From Novosphingobium sp. (GTDB lineage: Bacteria; Pseudomonadota; Alphaproteobacteria; Sphingomonadales; Sphingomonadaceae), in NCBI GenBank assembly GCA_030697365.1, contig JAUYQH010000174.1:1-49565 (forward strand): 49,565 nucleotides of DNA, read 5' to 3'. Positions 24,407-32,457 of the stretch are shown one piece after another (the stretch's first letter is position 1; every line of letters starts with the position of its first letter). The notes below the pieces were generated by a model. It saw nothing but the letters and a program-made list of their open reading frames with translations. It did no database searches and was not told the origin of the DNA. Position numbers and translations under genes: made by a program.

Positions 24407-25555
24407 TCAACCGCGGCTGGGCAGTTCGGCGATCGCGGTGCCGAAGGCCGAGACCTCGTCGCGATGGGTCACCGCCTGCTGCTGGATCTCGACGTACTTC
24501 TTGCCGTTTTCCTCGAATTTGCGGATCACGCCGCCGTCGATGAAGATCACGTCGCCGTCGGGATTGTGGCGGCGGATCTGGCACTTCGATTTGTGGAGGA
24601 AGCCGTCGTCGCCGATCCAGTTGGTGATGTGGTGGGTCAGCCACGAGTTGCGCTCGGGGCCGTAGTCGTAGGCGCCCGGCGCGCCGACTTCGAGCGCGAA
24701 GGCTTCGTCCCAGTGGACCCGCTCGGGGCAGTCGGGCACGTTGAAGCGATTCTTGATCCCAAGCCCCGGGTGCGCCTGCTGCATCTTCCACGCCAGCTTG
24801 TTGGCGCGGATGTAAAGCCCGCCCCAGCCCTGAGCGTAACAGATGAACCCAGTGACGGTCATCGGCCCCTTCATCATCCGCGGCAGCTCGTCGCCGACTT
24901 TGACGTCTTCCCAGTAACGCGGGGTGGCGCCGCGCACTTCCTCGTTGGCGTAGAGCTTGCCCCATTCGGCAAGCTGCTCGTCGGTGAACGGTTCGACCCG
25001 GCCGCGCGCCTCGGTATACTTGGTGCCCTTCTCGCGCGCTTCGTCGCGGTCGGTGCGGAACACCCAGCTGTCGGCCTCGCCAACCAGCTCGTCGTTCTGG
25101 TTGTAGAAGTCGACGTGGTATATCTGCTGGAAGCTGCGCCCGGCGAACTTCGTCTGGTGCTCGACCAAGTCCTTCAGATACGCCTCGGTGCGGATCTCGT
25201 CGCCGCGCAGCACCGGTTTGTGCCAGGTCCAGTCGGCCCCGGCCCACATCGCGTGGACCCCCGAAAGCCCGCCGCAATAGCCCGAGATCAGGCGGCTGGT
25301 GGTGAACAGGAAGCTGGGCAGCGCGACTACGTCACCGTACTTGGTGGTTTTGGCGTAGGCGGGATCGCACCACAGCGGATTGTCGTCGCCGATGCCATGG
25401 GCATAGTGGCGGATCGCATCGCGGCTCGCCTCGTAGTTCCACGGCTCGATTGTGTTCTCGACCTTGACCCCGATGCGCGCGCGCAAGTCGGCAAGACCCT
25501 GCTCGGTGATCTTGGGGAACTTGGCGGTGGTGGGCTCGTCTGCCAGTGTGGCCAT
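24407..25555 (-). CDS. double-hotdog MaoC-like acyl dehydratase
   Basis: A 382-residue protein with two MaoC-type hotdog halves. In the N-terminal half the hydratase-2 motif reads GDDNPLWCDPAY: the catalytic Asp is kept, but the position of the catalytic His is Trp. The C-terminal half has WEDVKVGDELP and HITNWIGDDGFL. Such proteins are annotated as acyl dehydratases or enoyl-CoA hydratases, but activity is not assured with this change. AGGAG at 25568-25564, nine bases upstream, decides the ATG; the frame is open further upstream without coding character. It is the last gene of the CoA ligase/glycosidase operon, 43 bases after the GH79-like gene. A related protein is encoded at 32454-33632. 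Confidence 0.85.
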   Translation of the reverse strand: MATLADEPTTAKFPKITEQGLADLRARIGVKVENTIEPWNYEASRDAIRHYAHGIGDDNPLWCDPAYAKTTKYGDVVALPSFLFTTSRLISGYCGGLSGVHAMWAGADWTWHKPVLRGDEIRTEAYLKDLVEHQTKFAGRSFQQIYHVDFYNQNDELVGEADSWVFRTDRDEAREKGTKYTEARGRVEPFTDEQLAEWGKLYANEEVRGATPRYWEDVKVGDELPRMMKGPMTVTGFICYAQGWGGLYIRANKLAWKMQQAHPGLGIKNRFNVPDCPERVHWDEAFALEVGAPGAYDYGPERNSWLTHHITNWIGDDGFLHKSKCQIRRHNPDGDVIFIDGGVIRKFEENGKKYVEIQQQAVTHRDEVSAFGTAIAELPSRG

Positions 25556-25598
25556 TTCTAGTTCTCCTGAATGTCGTCTTGAGGATTGAGTTCGCGCA

Positions 25599-27209
25599 TC
25601 AAAGTGCTCGGGCAAGGCAATTGCGGTTCCGCACGTCCGGCAAGGCAATGTAGGCGATGCTGGTCGGGGCGAGAGTCACTCGCCCCCCCTTCACCCGCAC
25701 CGGTGCCATCGCGGGGAGTGTATCGTCGGAGCGCAGTGCGAGCGCCCGGCCGTTGTGGAGCACGGCCTTGCTCTGGAGTTCGGGCGAAGTCAGCGCGTAG
25801 ACGTCGGCCGGGCCGCCGACATCGACCGATGCGGGCGCGCTTTCAAGGTTGATCGCCAGCAACGCGACCCCGCCGGGTTTGCCGCGCTGGCAGTGCGCGT
25901 AAAGGTGCAGGCCGGGCGCGATGGGGCCGGCATCGAGAACCCGCGTCCCCATCAGGCGCCGCCACAATACCGCGCCCCAATAGCTGGCGTTGGGCTGAAA
26001 AGTCTTTTCGTCGATCACCCCGTTGCTGCCGCTGATCAGCGCGTGAGTGAACATCGCGTCGACGCCCTGCCTGGCAGAGCGGGCGTGGGTGTCGAGAAAG
26101 CGGAACGCGTCGAGGAAGGTCGGCTGCCAGCGCAGACCGCCGCACGCGGCCCCGCCGGTCTCGGTGATCCAGATCGGAGCGCCGGGGGCATGCTTGTCGC
26201 GCAGCGCCTTGAACCGCGCGATCGGCTTGTCGGGCCGCGCCAGCCAGCCTTCGTCGAGCGCCTTGTCGACGCTTATCCCGGCGGGCGAGCCGGGCGGCGC
26301 ACAGCGCTCGGCCAGCGCCGGGTAGAAGTGATAGGATACGATGTCGAACTTGGCGGCGGGGGTGGCCGCGGCGTATTGCTCGGGGCTCACCGCATCGATC
26401 GAGGCGATCGGCACGCCCATCATCGCGTTGCCGGGCCCCGCCACCTTCACCCCAGGCGCGGCCTGCGCCATGAACGAACGAAACGCAGCGAAATCCCTTG
26501 CGAACTCCTCGGCGGTATGACCCTTCGGAATCCGCGGCGGTTCGGGTGCATTCGGCTCGTTGAACAGCTCGGCGGCGTAGATTTGCCCACCGATCGCGCG
26601 ATTGTAGGCGAGCCACGGCGCGGCCATGCGCGGGGACCAAGCGTGGGCGCCATCGCGCACGCCGTCGCTGTTGGCGAACGAGGTGAGGATTTTCGCGTCG
26701 ACGGCCTTGGCGAAGTCGACCGCGCCCTTCCATGCCGCGCGAGTCAGCGCGACGGTGAAGCCTGCGGGCGGCTTGCCGGGTAGCGGCGCGGCGCTGTCGT
26801 GGAAATAGACCGAGTTGGCGGTGGTGCCGCTGTAGCGGATGTAGAGCGGGCCGAGCGCGCGGGTCAGCGTCCGCAGCCGCGCGTTGGCGAGATCGGTCGG
26901 CTTGCGCTCCTCGCGGATCGCGGCGAACCCGCCGTTCTCGGCGGCTCCCTTCGCAAGGTCGTCGTAGGACTTCCAGGTCTCGCCGCCGGTCAGGTGCGAG
27001 AACCCGATCTGGAAGGACATAAACCTTTCATCGACGGTGCCGACGAACGCCAGAGTGCGGGGATCAATTCGCGCCGTCGCGGATCCCGGGACGGCAGCCC
27101 ATGCAACCGGAGCGAGCGACGTCGCGATCAGTAGGGCCACCGTTACGCGGGCTACCGGCTTCCCGGACACCATCGTCGTCGCCCGCCACCGTTTGGCGTT
27201 GCCCGTCAT
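25599..27209 (-). CDS. secreted GH79-like glycoside hydrolase
   Basis: A 536-residue predicted exported (beta/alpha)8 glycosidase resembling GH79 (heparanase and beta-glucuronidase family). The signal peptide has a long basic head and a hydrophobic core near residues 22-38 (LLIATSLAPVAWA). Glu218 in ELFNEPN is the expected acid/base and Glu350 in WITETGGA the expected nucleophile, spaced as in clan GH-A. A C-terminal beta domain follows (VALLAINLESAPASVDVG). It would release a sugar or uronic acid from a glycoside or glycan in the periplasm or outside. The ATG at 27209 overlaps the stop of the upstream propeller gene (ATGA). Assignment to GH79 rather than another clan A family is moderate. 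Confidence 0.75.
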   Translation of the reverse strand: MTGNAKRWRATTMVSGKPVARVTVALLIATSLAPVAWAAVPGSATARIDPRTLAFVGTVDERFMSFQIGFSHLTGGETWKSYDDLAKGAAENGGFAAIREERKPTDLANARLRTLTRALGPLYIRYSGTTANSVYFHDSAAPLPGKPPAGFTVALTRAAWKGAVDFAKAVDAKILTSFANSDGVRDGAHAWSPRMAAPWLAYNRAIGGQIYAAELFNEPNAPEPPRIPKGHTAEEFARDFAAFRSFMAQAAPGVKVAGPGNAMMGVPIASIDAVSPEQYAAATPAAKFDIVSYHFYPALAERCAPPGSPAGISVDKALDEGWLARPDKPIARFKALRDKHAPGAPIWITETGGAACGGLRWQPTFLDAFRFLDTHARSARQGVDAMFTHALISGSNGVIDEKTFQPNASYWGAVLWRRLMGTRVLDAGPIAPGLHLYAHCQRGKPGGVALLAINLESAPASVDVGGPADVYALTSPELQSKAVLHNGRALALRSDDTLPAMAPVRVKGGRVTLAPTSIAYIALPDVRNRNCLARAL

Positions 27210-28879
27210 GGCGTCAGGTCTTCCACCTTCAGGCGCTTGCCGTCGTACTCGGCATAGCCGTGCGACAGGGGCTTACCCGATGCGTCGGGGGTAAACAGGA
27301 TCCGGGTCATCTCGTAGAAGCTGGTCGCCGGGCCGAAGGTCAGGTTCAGCCTCATCGTACCCGGCCGCGGCCCGGTCAGGGCCACGTCGGCGATGTAAGT
27401 CGAGTTGCCGCGCGGATTGCTCTGCATCGTTTCGCGGCCGACATAGACGTGCTGGCCGTCGTCGCTGAAATTGACGTAGCTCTTCTCGATAACTCCCTGA
27501 GGCGTGCGGCGATAGGTGAGATGACCCGATTGCCGGCCATAGACCTTGACGTCGATGTCCCGCGGCTTGGAAGCCTGGTCCTTGACCGCGGACAGGTCGC
27601 TCGAAGCAAAAGCCATTCCTTCCGGCGTCGGCTTCGCCACGACCGCCGGACCCGGCTTGTAGTCGAGCAGTCGGACCGCCTGCATCCGGCCGGGCTGGTA
27701 GACGGGGCCGCGCTCGCCGCGCTTTCGCTCGATCCACATCGCCTTGACGCCGCTCGGGTGCCACGACATCGGCGAGGCGAATACCCAGTCCACATCGGTG
27801 TTGAGATTGACGCCCATGTAGCTCGGCTGGGTCTTGGACCGGGCGATTTCGATCAGCGCGGGACCGATGTTGCCAGGGCGCTTCTGACGGACGCCCGAGA
27901 CGGAAAAATTGTAGGCCAGCGAGTTCAGGCCCATGTTGAGGCTGTCGGGGTAGGGCCGCGGCATCAACCCGAGGATGGCCAGGTCGGTTTTTGGCGAGAA
28001 TCGCGGCGTCATCACCACGCCAAGCCGCTCGTCTGGCGAAAAGATCGTCGTCTCGTCGTATCCAGGGGTGTCGGTAATCGCCTCGACCTCGCCGGTCGCC
28101 AGGTGGAGCACGGTCGAATCGGCGAGATCGCGGTGGCGTGCTCCGGCGACCGAGATCGCAGTGCCGCCGTGGACGAACTGCTTGACCTCGCCGCCCCGGG
28201 TCGGCCGTGGGATCACGCCGTCGGCATGCTTGGCGTCCTTGACGAACGGGTACATCGTGCTGACGACCCGGGTGTCGGCGATGACATAGGCGGCGCCCTG
28301 CTTGCGCAGCTCGCCGGTAAACACCGTGGCGGTGCCGTTGGTGAAGAGCGTGGTCCAGGCGACGTGCCGGTTGTCTGGCGCTGGGATCATCTCCGACCAG
28401 CGGTGCAGCACGTGCGGTCCTGAAGCGACTTCCGCCGGGTAGGTAACGGGAAGCAGCGCCGGGTTCTTGCAGGTCTCCAAGCTCGTCGTGCATTCGAGCA
28501 CGAAGTCTCCCAGGAATATCCGCTTGTTGTCAGCGAAGATCATGAAGCGGATGCCGTTGTCTTGCGGTCGCTCGGGGATAAGCGCGGAGAAGAACGGGCG
28601 GAAGTCGCTGCCGTCGTCGTCCTGGGTAGCGAGCATCACGTGGCGGCGGGGCTGCTCGCGATCCTTGGCATAGGACACCAGCACCTTGCCCGAAGGGGTA
28701 TAGGTGCCTGTGCGGAAATTGAGCGTTGGATCGAACGGAATCGTGAAGACCTCGTGCCGACCGATCGAGGCGGCCGAATTCGCTGCCAGCTCCACTGGGT
28801 TTGCGAAGGCTGCGCCTGCGACCAAAACCAAAGTAATCGCAACTATCGTTCTGAAGCTTTTCATGCGCTCGCTCGTCAT
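27206..28879 (-). CDS. secreted beta-propeller-like protein of unknown function
   Basis: I cannot assign a function to this 557-residue protein. It has a clear Sec signal peptide (core IVAITLVLVAGAAFA, residues about 12-26), then repeated beta-strand segments of PD40/WD40-like character such as NFRTGTYTPSGKVLVSY, HVAWTTLFTNG, TTIFSPDERLGVVM and VNFSDDGQHVYVGRE, compatible with a six- to eight-bladed propeller. It overlaps both neighbours by ATGA: the CoA ligase upstream and the glycosidase downstream. It may bind or process the same glycoside. A lyase or lactonase activity typical of some propellers is possible but no catalytic motif is evident. Confidence 0.7.
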   Translation of the reverse strand: MTSERMKSFRTIVAITLVLVAGAAFANPVELAANSAASIGRHEVFTIPFDPTLNFRTGTYTPSGKVLVSYAKDREQPRRHVMLATQDDDGSDFRPFFSALIPERPQDNGIRFMIFADNKRIFLGDFVLECTTSLETCKNPALLPVTYPAEVASGPHVLHRWSEMIPAPDNRHVAWTTLFTNGTATVFTGELRKQGAAYVIADTRVVSTMYPFVKDAKHADGVIPRPTRGGEVKQFVHGGTAISVAGARHRDLADSTVLHLATGEVEAITDTPGYDETTIFSPDERLGVVMTPRFSPKTDLAILGLMPRPYPDSLNMGLNSLAYNFSVSGVRQKRPGNIGPALIEIARSKTQPSYMGVNLNTDVDWVFASPMSWHPSGVKAMWIERKRGERGPVYQPGRMQAVRLLDYKPGPAVVAKPTPEGMAFASSDLSAVKDQASKPRDIDVKVYGRQSGHLTYRRTPQGVIEKSYVNFSDDGQHVYVGRETMQSNPRGNSTYIADVALTGPRPGTMRLNLTFGPATSFYEMTRILFTPDASGKPLSHGYAEYDGKRLKVEDLTP

Positions 28880-30438
28880 ACGGCCACCGCGATCTTCGCC
28901 GCCTCGCGATCACGCAAGATCTTGCGATGGACTTTGCCCGCGGGGGTCTTGGGAAGCTCGCTCACGAATTCGACCAGCCGCGGAAATTCGTGCTGGGCCA
29001 GGCGTTCGCGGGTGAAGTCCTGGAGCTCCTTGACGAACGGGTCGCCAGGCGCACGGTCGCTGACCACGAACGCCTTGACTACCAGCCCGCGCGTGGCGTC
29101 GGGCGCGCCGATCACCGCGCATTCGCGCACGTCCGCGTGCTTGAGCAGGGTGTTCTCGATCTCGACCGCGCTCATCGTCCAGCCCGCCGAGATGATCACG
29201 TCGTCTGCGCGGCCGCAGTGGTAGAAAGTGCCGTCCTCGTCGATCTTCGCGAGGTCCTTGGTGGTCTCCCATGCATCCCTACGCCACAGCATCAGCTCGC
29301 CGGTCTCGCCGGGCGCCGCGGGCGAGCCGTCGGCGCGCTGGACCTGAAGCTTCTGGCCGGGAACCGCCTTGCCCAGCGAACCGGGCTTGACCGTGAAATC
29401 TTCCGCGCCAGGATAGTTGACGAGGACCACGCCGATCTCGGTGGTGCCGTACATCGAGCAGGCCGGGACCTTGAAATACGTGTCAATGAACCCGAGCGTA
29501 GCGGGATCGATCGGCTCGCCGGTGTAGCTGAGCTTGCGGAAATGGAACGCGAACTTGCCGGCCTTTTCGCTGTTCTTCATCATCCGATAGTGCGTCGCCG
29601 CGGCGCTCATGTTGGTGACGCGGTGTTCGCTCAGCGCGCGCATCAGCCGCACCGCGTCGAACCGCCCGGCGAACGTCCCCGTCGTCACACCCAGCCCGAG
29701 CGGGGCGAGCGTGCCGTGCCATAGCCCGTGGCCCCAGGCGGGCGAAGAGGGGCAGAAGAACTCGTCGCCGGGGCGGATGCCCGTGCCGTAAAGCGCGGCG
29801 AACATCAGCGTGACCAGCGCCTTGTGGGTGTGGCGCACCGCCTCGGGCAGTTCGCGCGTGGTGCCGCTGGTGTACTGGAACACCGCGAGGTCGTTGGCCG
29901 CGGTCTTGGGCGCGTAGGTCGCGGGATAGTGGGCCAGGGCAGCAAGGAAATCGTCGTCGGCGACGACCACGCGCAGCCCGGGGATCGCGCGTGCCATCTC
30001 CGCCTTCTCGGCGTTGGCGATCAGGATCGAAGGCGTGCAGTCGTCCACCCGCAGACGCAGCGCGTCCGGGCCGAACAGGGTGAACATCGGCACGCTGATC
30101 GCGCCGGTCTGCATCGCGCCGAACAGGCAGACGTAGAACGCCAGGCCCGGTTCGAGCATGAACGCGATCCGCTCGCCCGGCGCGATCCCCTGCGCGTCGA
30201 GCCAGTGGGCGAAGCGTGCGGCCCCCGCGGCGATCGTATCGAAGCTCAGAATTTCGTCGCGGCCGTCGGAATGTGCGATCCGCACCGCCGCCCGGCCCGA
30301 TCCGTCGGCGTGGCGGTTGATGCACTCGTGCGCGATGTTGAGCGCCGTGCGATCTCCGTCGAACAGCTCCCACAGTCCGTCCATCGACGCGTGCGCTTGC
30401 GCGTCCGCATAGCTGGAGAGGTCGGTGAGTCTGGGCAT
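28876..30438 (-). CDS. AMP-dependent acyl-CoA ligase
   Basis: A 520-residue member of the acyl-adenylate-forming superfamily that activates a carboxylic acid to its CoA ester. The P-loop reads FQYTSGTTRELPEAV: the usual Gly-x-Pro-Lys is replaced by Arg-Glu-Leu-Pro, as in a subgroup of acetyl-/benzoate-CoA-ligase-like enzymes. MYGTTEIGV is the adenine-binding motif, CGRADDVI the hinge region and PKTPAGKVHRKILR the C-terminal catalytic lysine. The ATG at 30438 follows AGGCAAG. It is the first gene of the minus-strand operon and diverges from iclR, so control by that IclR is likely. The acid substrate is unknown; the downstream glycosidase suggests it may be an aglycone. Confidence 0.9.
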   Translation of the reverse strand: MPRLTDLSSYADAQAHASMDGLWELFDGDRTALNIAHECINRHADGSGRAAVRIAHSDGRDEILSFDTIAAGAARFAHWLDAQGIAPGERIAFMLEPGLAFYVCLFGAMQTGAISVPMFTLFGPDALRLRVDDCTPSILIANAEKAEMARAIPGLRVVVADDDFLAALAHYPATYAPKTAANDLAVFQYTSGTTRELPEAVRHTHKALVTLMFAALYGTGIRPGDEFFCPSSPAWGHGLWHGTLAPLGLGVTTGTFAGRFDAVRLMRALSEHRVTNMSAAATHYRMMKNSEKAGKFAFHFRKLSYTGEPIDPATLGFIDTYFKVPACSMYGTTEIGVVLVNYPGAEDFTVKPGSLGKAVPGQKLQVQRADGSPAAPGETGELMLWRRDAWETTKDLAKIDEDGTFYHCGRADDVIISAGWTMSAVEIENTLLKHADVRECAVIGAPDATRGLVVKAFVVSDRAPGDPFVKELQDFTRERLAQHEFPRLVEFVSELPKTPAGKVHRKILRDREAAKIAVAV

Positions 30439-30468
30439 GGGCTTGCCTATGCACGATTCGGCTTGTCG

Positions 30469-30502
30469 TTGCAAATATCGAACGCTATTCAATATATCGA
30501 AT
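30469..30502 (+). promoter_or_regulatory. iclR promoter with overlapping palindromic operator
   Basis: ATTCAATATATCGAAT (30487-30502) matches its own reverse complement at 14 of 16 positions and is strikingly A/T-rich. TTGCAA at 30469-30474 and TATATC at 30493-30498 (18-base spacing) form a possible minus-35/minus-10 pair whose minus-10 lies inside the palindrome. An additional ATATCGAA copy begins at 30475. The site lies between the divergent CoA ligase and iclR starts, the classical place for IclR autoregulation and control of the target operon. Confidence 0.6.
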
Positions 30503-30559
30503 GTTTATGCTCTTCCATCTTTCCTTCGCGGTCCCCCTCCCCGTGCCGGGGAGGATCGC

Positions 30560-31309
30560 ATGACCAAAGCCCCCGCCATCGCCCGCGCCGCGGCGATCTT
30601 GCGGCTGCTCGGGCGCAGCCCGGCGCCGCTGGGGGTCAACGCCATCGCCCGCGAGCTCGGGCTGGTGCCCTCGACTTGCCTCTACGTGCTGCGCGCGCTG
30701 GTCGAGGAGGATTTGGTCGCGTTCGATCCACTGACCAAGCGCTATACGCTGGACGCCGGCGTACTGACCCTGGCGCGCGGCTGGCTGCGCCGCGACCAGT
30801 TCTCCGACCTCGCCCAGCCGCTGCTCGACCGTCTCGCGCGCGACCACGGGGTGACCACGATGGGGGTCCAGATCGCCGGGCTCGACCACATGATCGTCGT
30901 CGCCACCGCGCAGGGCGGGGCGTCGTTCCAGCTATCCGCACAAGTCGGCAGCCGCTTCCCCGCGCTGATCAGCGCCTCGGGCCGCTGCCTTGCGGCGTTC
31001 GGGGGCTATTCCGCCATCGAGATCGAACGCCGCTTCCACACGCTGCGCTGGGACGATCCCCCCGCCTTCGCCGACTGGCTCGCCCAGGTCGAGCAAGCTC
31101 GCCAGCGCGGCTACGCGGTCGATCCCGGCAACTACATCGCTGGGGTAACCGTGCTGGCCGCCCCGGTGTTGCGCAGCGACGGCAAGCCAAGCCACGCGCT
31201 GGTGGCGCTGGGGATCAGCGGCGCGGTCGAGCGCGCGGGGGTGGGGGTCATCGGCGACGCGCTGGTGGGTGCTGCGGGCTCGCTGTCGGCGCAGTTGGGG
31301 GCGGGTTAA
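30560..31309 (+). CDS. IclR-family transcriptional regulator
   Basis: A 249-residue IclR-type regulator. The N-terminal winged helix-turn-helix (residues about 5-65) includes AIARELGLVPSTCLYVLRAL, and the C-terminal effector domain contains the family pattern PALISASGRCLAAFGGY and VDPGNYIAGVTVLAAPV. Such proteins usually respond to the aromatic or acid substrate of the operon they control. GGGGAGGA at 30548-30555 precedes the ATG; an upstream in-frame ATG at 30425 lacks a comparable site. It is divergent from the CoA ligase operon with a palindrome in between. Its stop codon and that of the convergent sulfotransferase gene share the bases TTAA. Confidence 0.93.
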   Translation: MTKAPAIARAAAILRLLGRSPAPLGVNAIARELGLVPSTCLYVLRALVEEDLVAFDPLTKRYTLDAGVLTLARGWLRRDQFSDLAQPLLDRLARDHGVTTMGVQIAGLDHMIVVATAQGGASFQLSAQVGSRFPALISASGRCLAAFGGYSAIEIERRFHTLRWDDPPAFADWLAQVEQARQRGYAVDPGNYIAGVTVLAAPVLRSDGKPSHALVALGISGAVERAGVGVIGDALVGAAGSLSAQLGAG

Positions 31310-32457
31310 GCGGGCTTCACCGCAATCCCATACCGCTCGATATACCCCGCAAACCGCTCAAGCACCTCACCGCGGGTCAGGCCGTAATCCTCCAGCCGGT
31401 ATTCGTGCTTGCCGAACTTGTCCTTGGGCTTCGTGTTCAGCATTGTCTGCATCGCCGCCACCGCCTCATCGCTCAGCGGCTCGTTGAACTTTGCGTAGAG
31501 CTTGCGCATTTCGAGAATCGGGTCGGCGGTCAGCGCCTTGTACTGGATGTGGTGGATCGCGCCTGCGCCGTGCTTCTTCTCGAACGCCTCGACCCGCGCG
31601 ATCATCGCCTCGAAGGTCCGCAGCGAGACTTCGGCGATCGCTCGCGGATCGACGTCGTCGCTGTACAGTTTCCTGACCGCGTGGACCAGCGAGCAGGCCG
31701 AGCCGACCACGTCCCCCGGATCGCGGTGGGTCATCACCAATTGGGCGTCTGGATAAACCCCGGTCAGCGCGTCCAGATAGAGCGGATGCCACGGGTTCTT
31801 GAAGGTCCAGCGGCCGGCGTTGTTCGCCTGAAGCAGCTGCATCAGCCGCTTGTGGTAGCGGAACGCCGGGGCATAGTCGGCGGCCATGAACCACTCGTGG
31901 TAACTCGGGATGTGATACTGCGAATCGTAGACCTGGCTGATGAAGCTGGGCGTCGTCGCGAACTGGCATTCGCACGATGAATCCGCATCCTCATGGTGCA
32001 TCGCCGAAATATGGGGCACGTACTTGAGGCTCATGTCGAGCCGCGCCTGTTCGGCATGGCAGCGCGGATCGCTTCGCAACGCGCCATGGGCCGCGGGCGG
32101 CACGGTGTTGAACGCCTCCCAGCGCATGAAGATGCGCCGCACCGGGTCGGCGGCGAGCAGGTTGATCGCCAGCGTGGTGCCGGTGCGGGGAAGGCCGAAC
32201 ACGAACAGCGGCTTTTCGATCGGGGCATCGAGCAGTTGGGGGTTCTGCTTGAGGTAATCCTCGACCTGCAGCCGGTTGGCGAGCGTCGCGACGATGCTCG
32301 CGCCCACCCGCTGCGAACCCGTTTCGGTCAGCCTGGCCTCGGTGTTGAGCGCGCCGACCAGCACCTCCAGTCCCTCGTGGAACGAGGGGTCGCCGAAGTC
32401 GGCCAGCCCGGTCTGGTCGCGCGCGGCGCTCAGCAGCGTTTCGGTGTCGAGATTCAT
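31306..32457 (-). CDS. sulfotransferase-family protein
   Basis: A 383-residue protein with the sulfotransferase fold (sulfotransfer_3 type). FVFGLPRTGTT at residues 85-95 is the 5'-phosphosulfate-binding loop, and MTHRDPGDVVGSACS is the 3'-phosphate-binding region. The middle segment with HEDADSSCECQF and YHEWFMAADYAPAFRYHKRLMQLL is typical of a large bacterial subgroup found in catabolic clusters. Sulfonation of a substrate or intermediate from PAPS is the default prediction, but the biological role in degradation operons is not established. The ATG at 32457 overlaps the stop of the double-hotdog gene (ATGA), so both are made together. Confidence 0.85.
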   Translation of the reverse strand: MNLDTETLLSAARDQTGLADFGDPSFHEGLEVLVGALNTEARLTETGSQRVGASIVATLANRLQVEDYLKQNPQLLDAPIEKPLFVFGLPRTGTTLAINLLAADPVRRIFMRWEAFNTVPPAAHGALRSDPRCHAEQARLDMSLKYVPHISAMHHEDADSSCECQFATTPSFISQVYDSQYHIPSYHEWFMAADYAPAFRYHKRLMQLLQANNAGRWTFKNPWHPLYLDALTGVYPDAQLVMTHRDPGDVVGSACSLVHAVRKLYSDDVDPRAIAEVSLRTFEAMIARVEAFEKKHGAGAIHHIQYKALTADPILEMRKLYAKFNEPLSDEAVAAMQTMLNTKPKDKFGKHEYRLEDYGLTRGEVLERFAGYIERYGIAVKPA

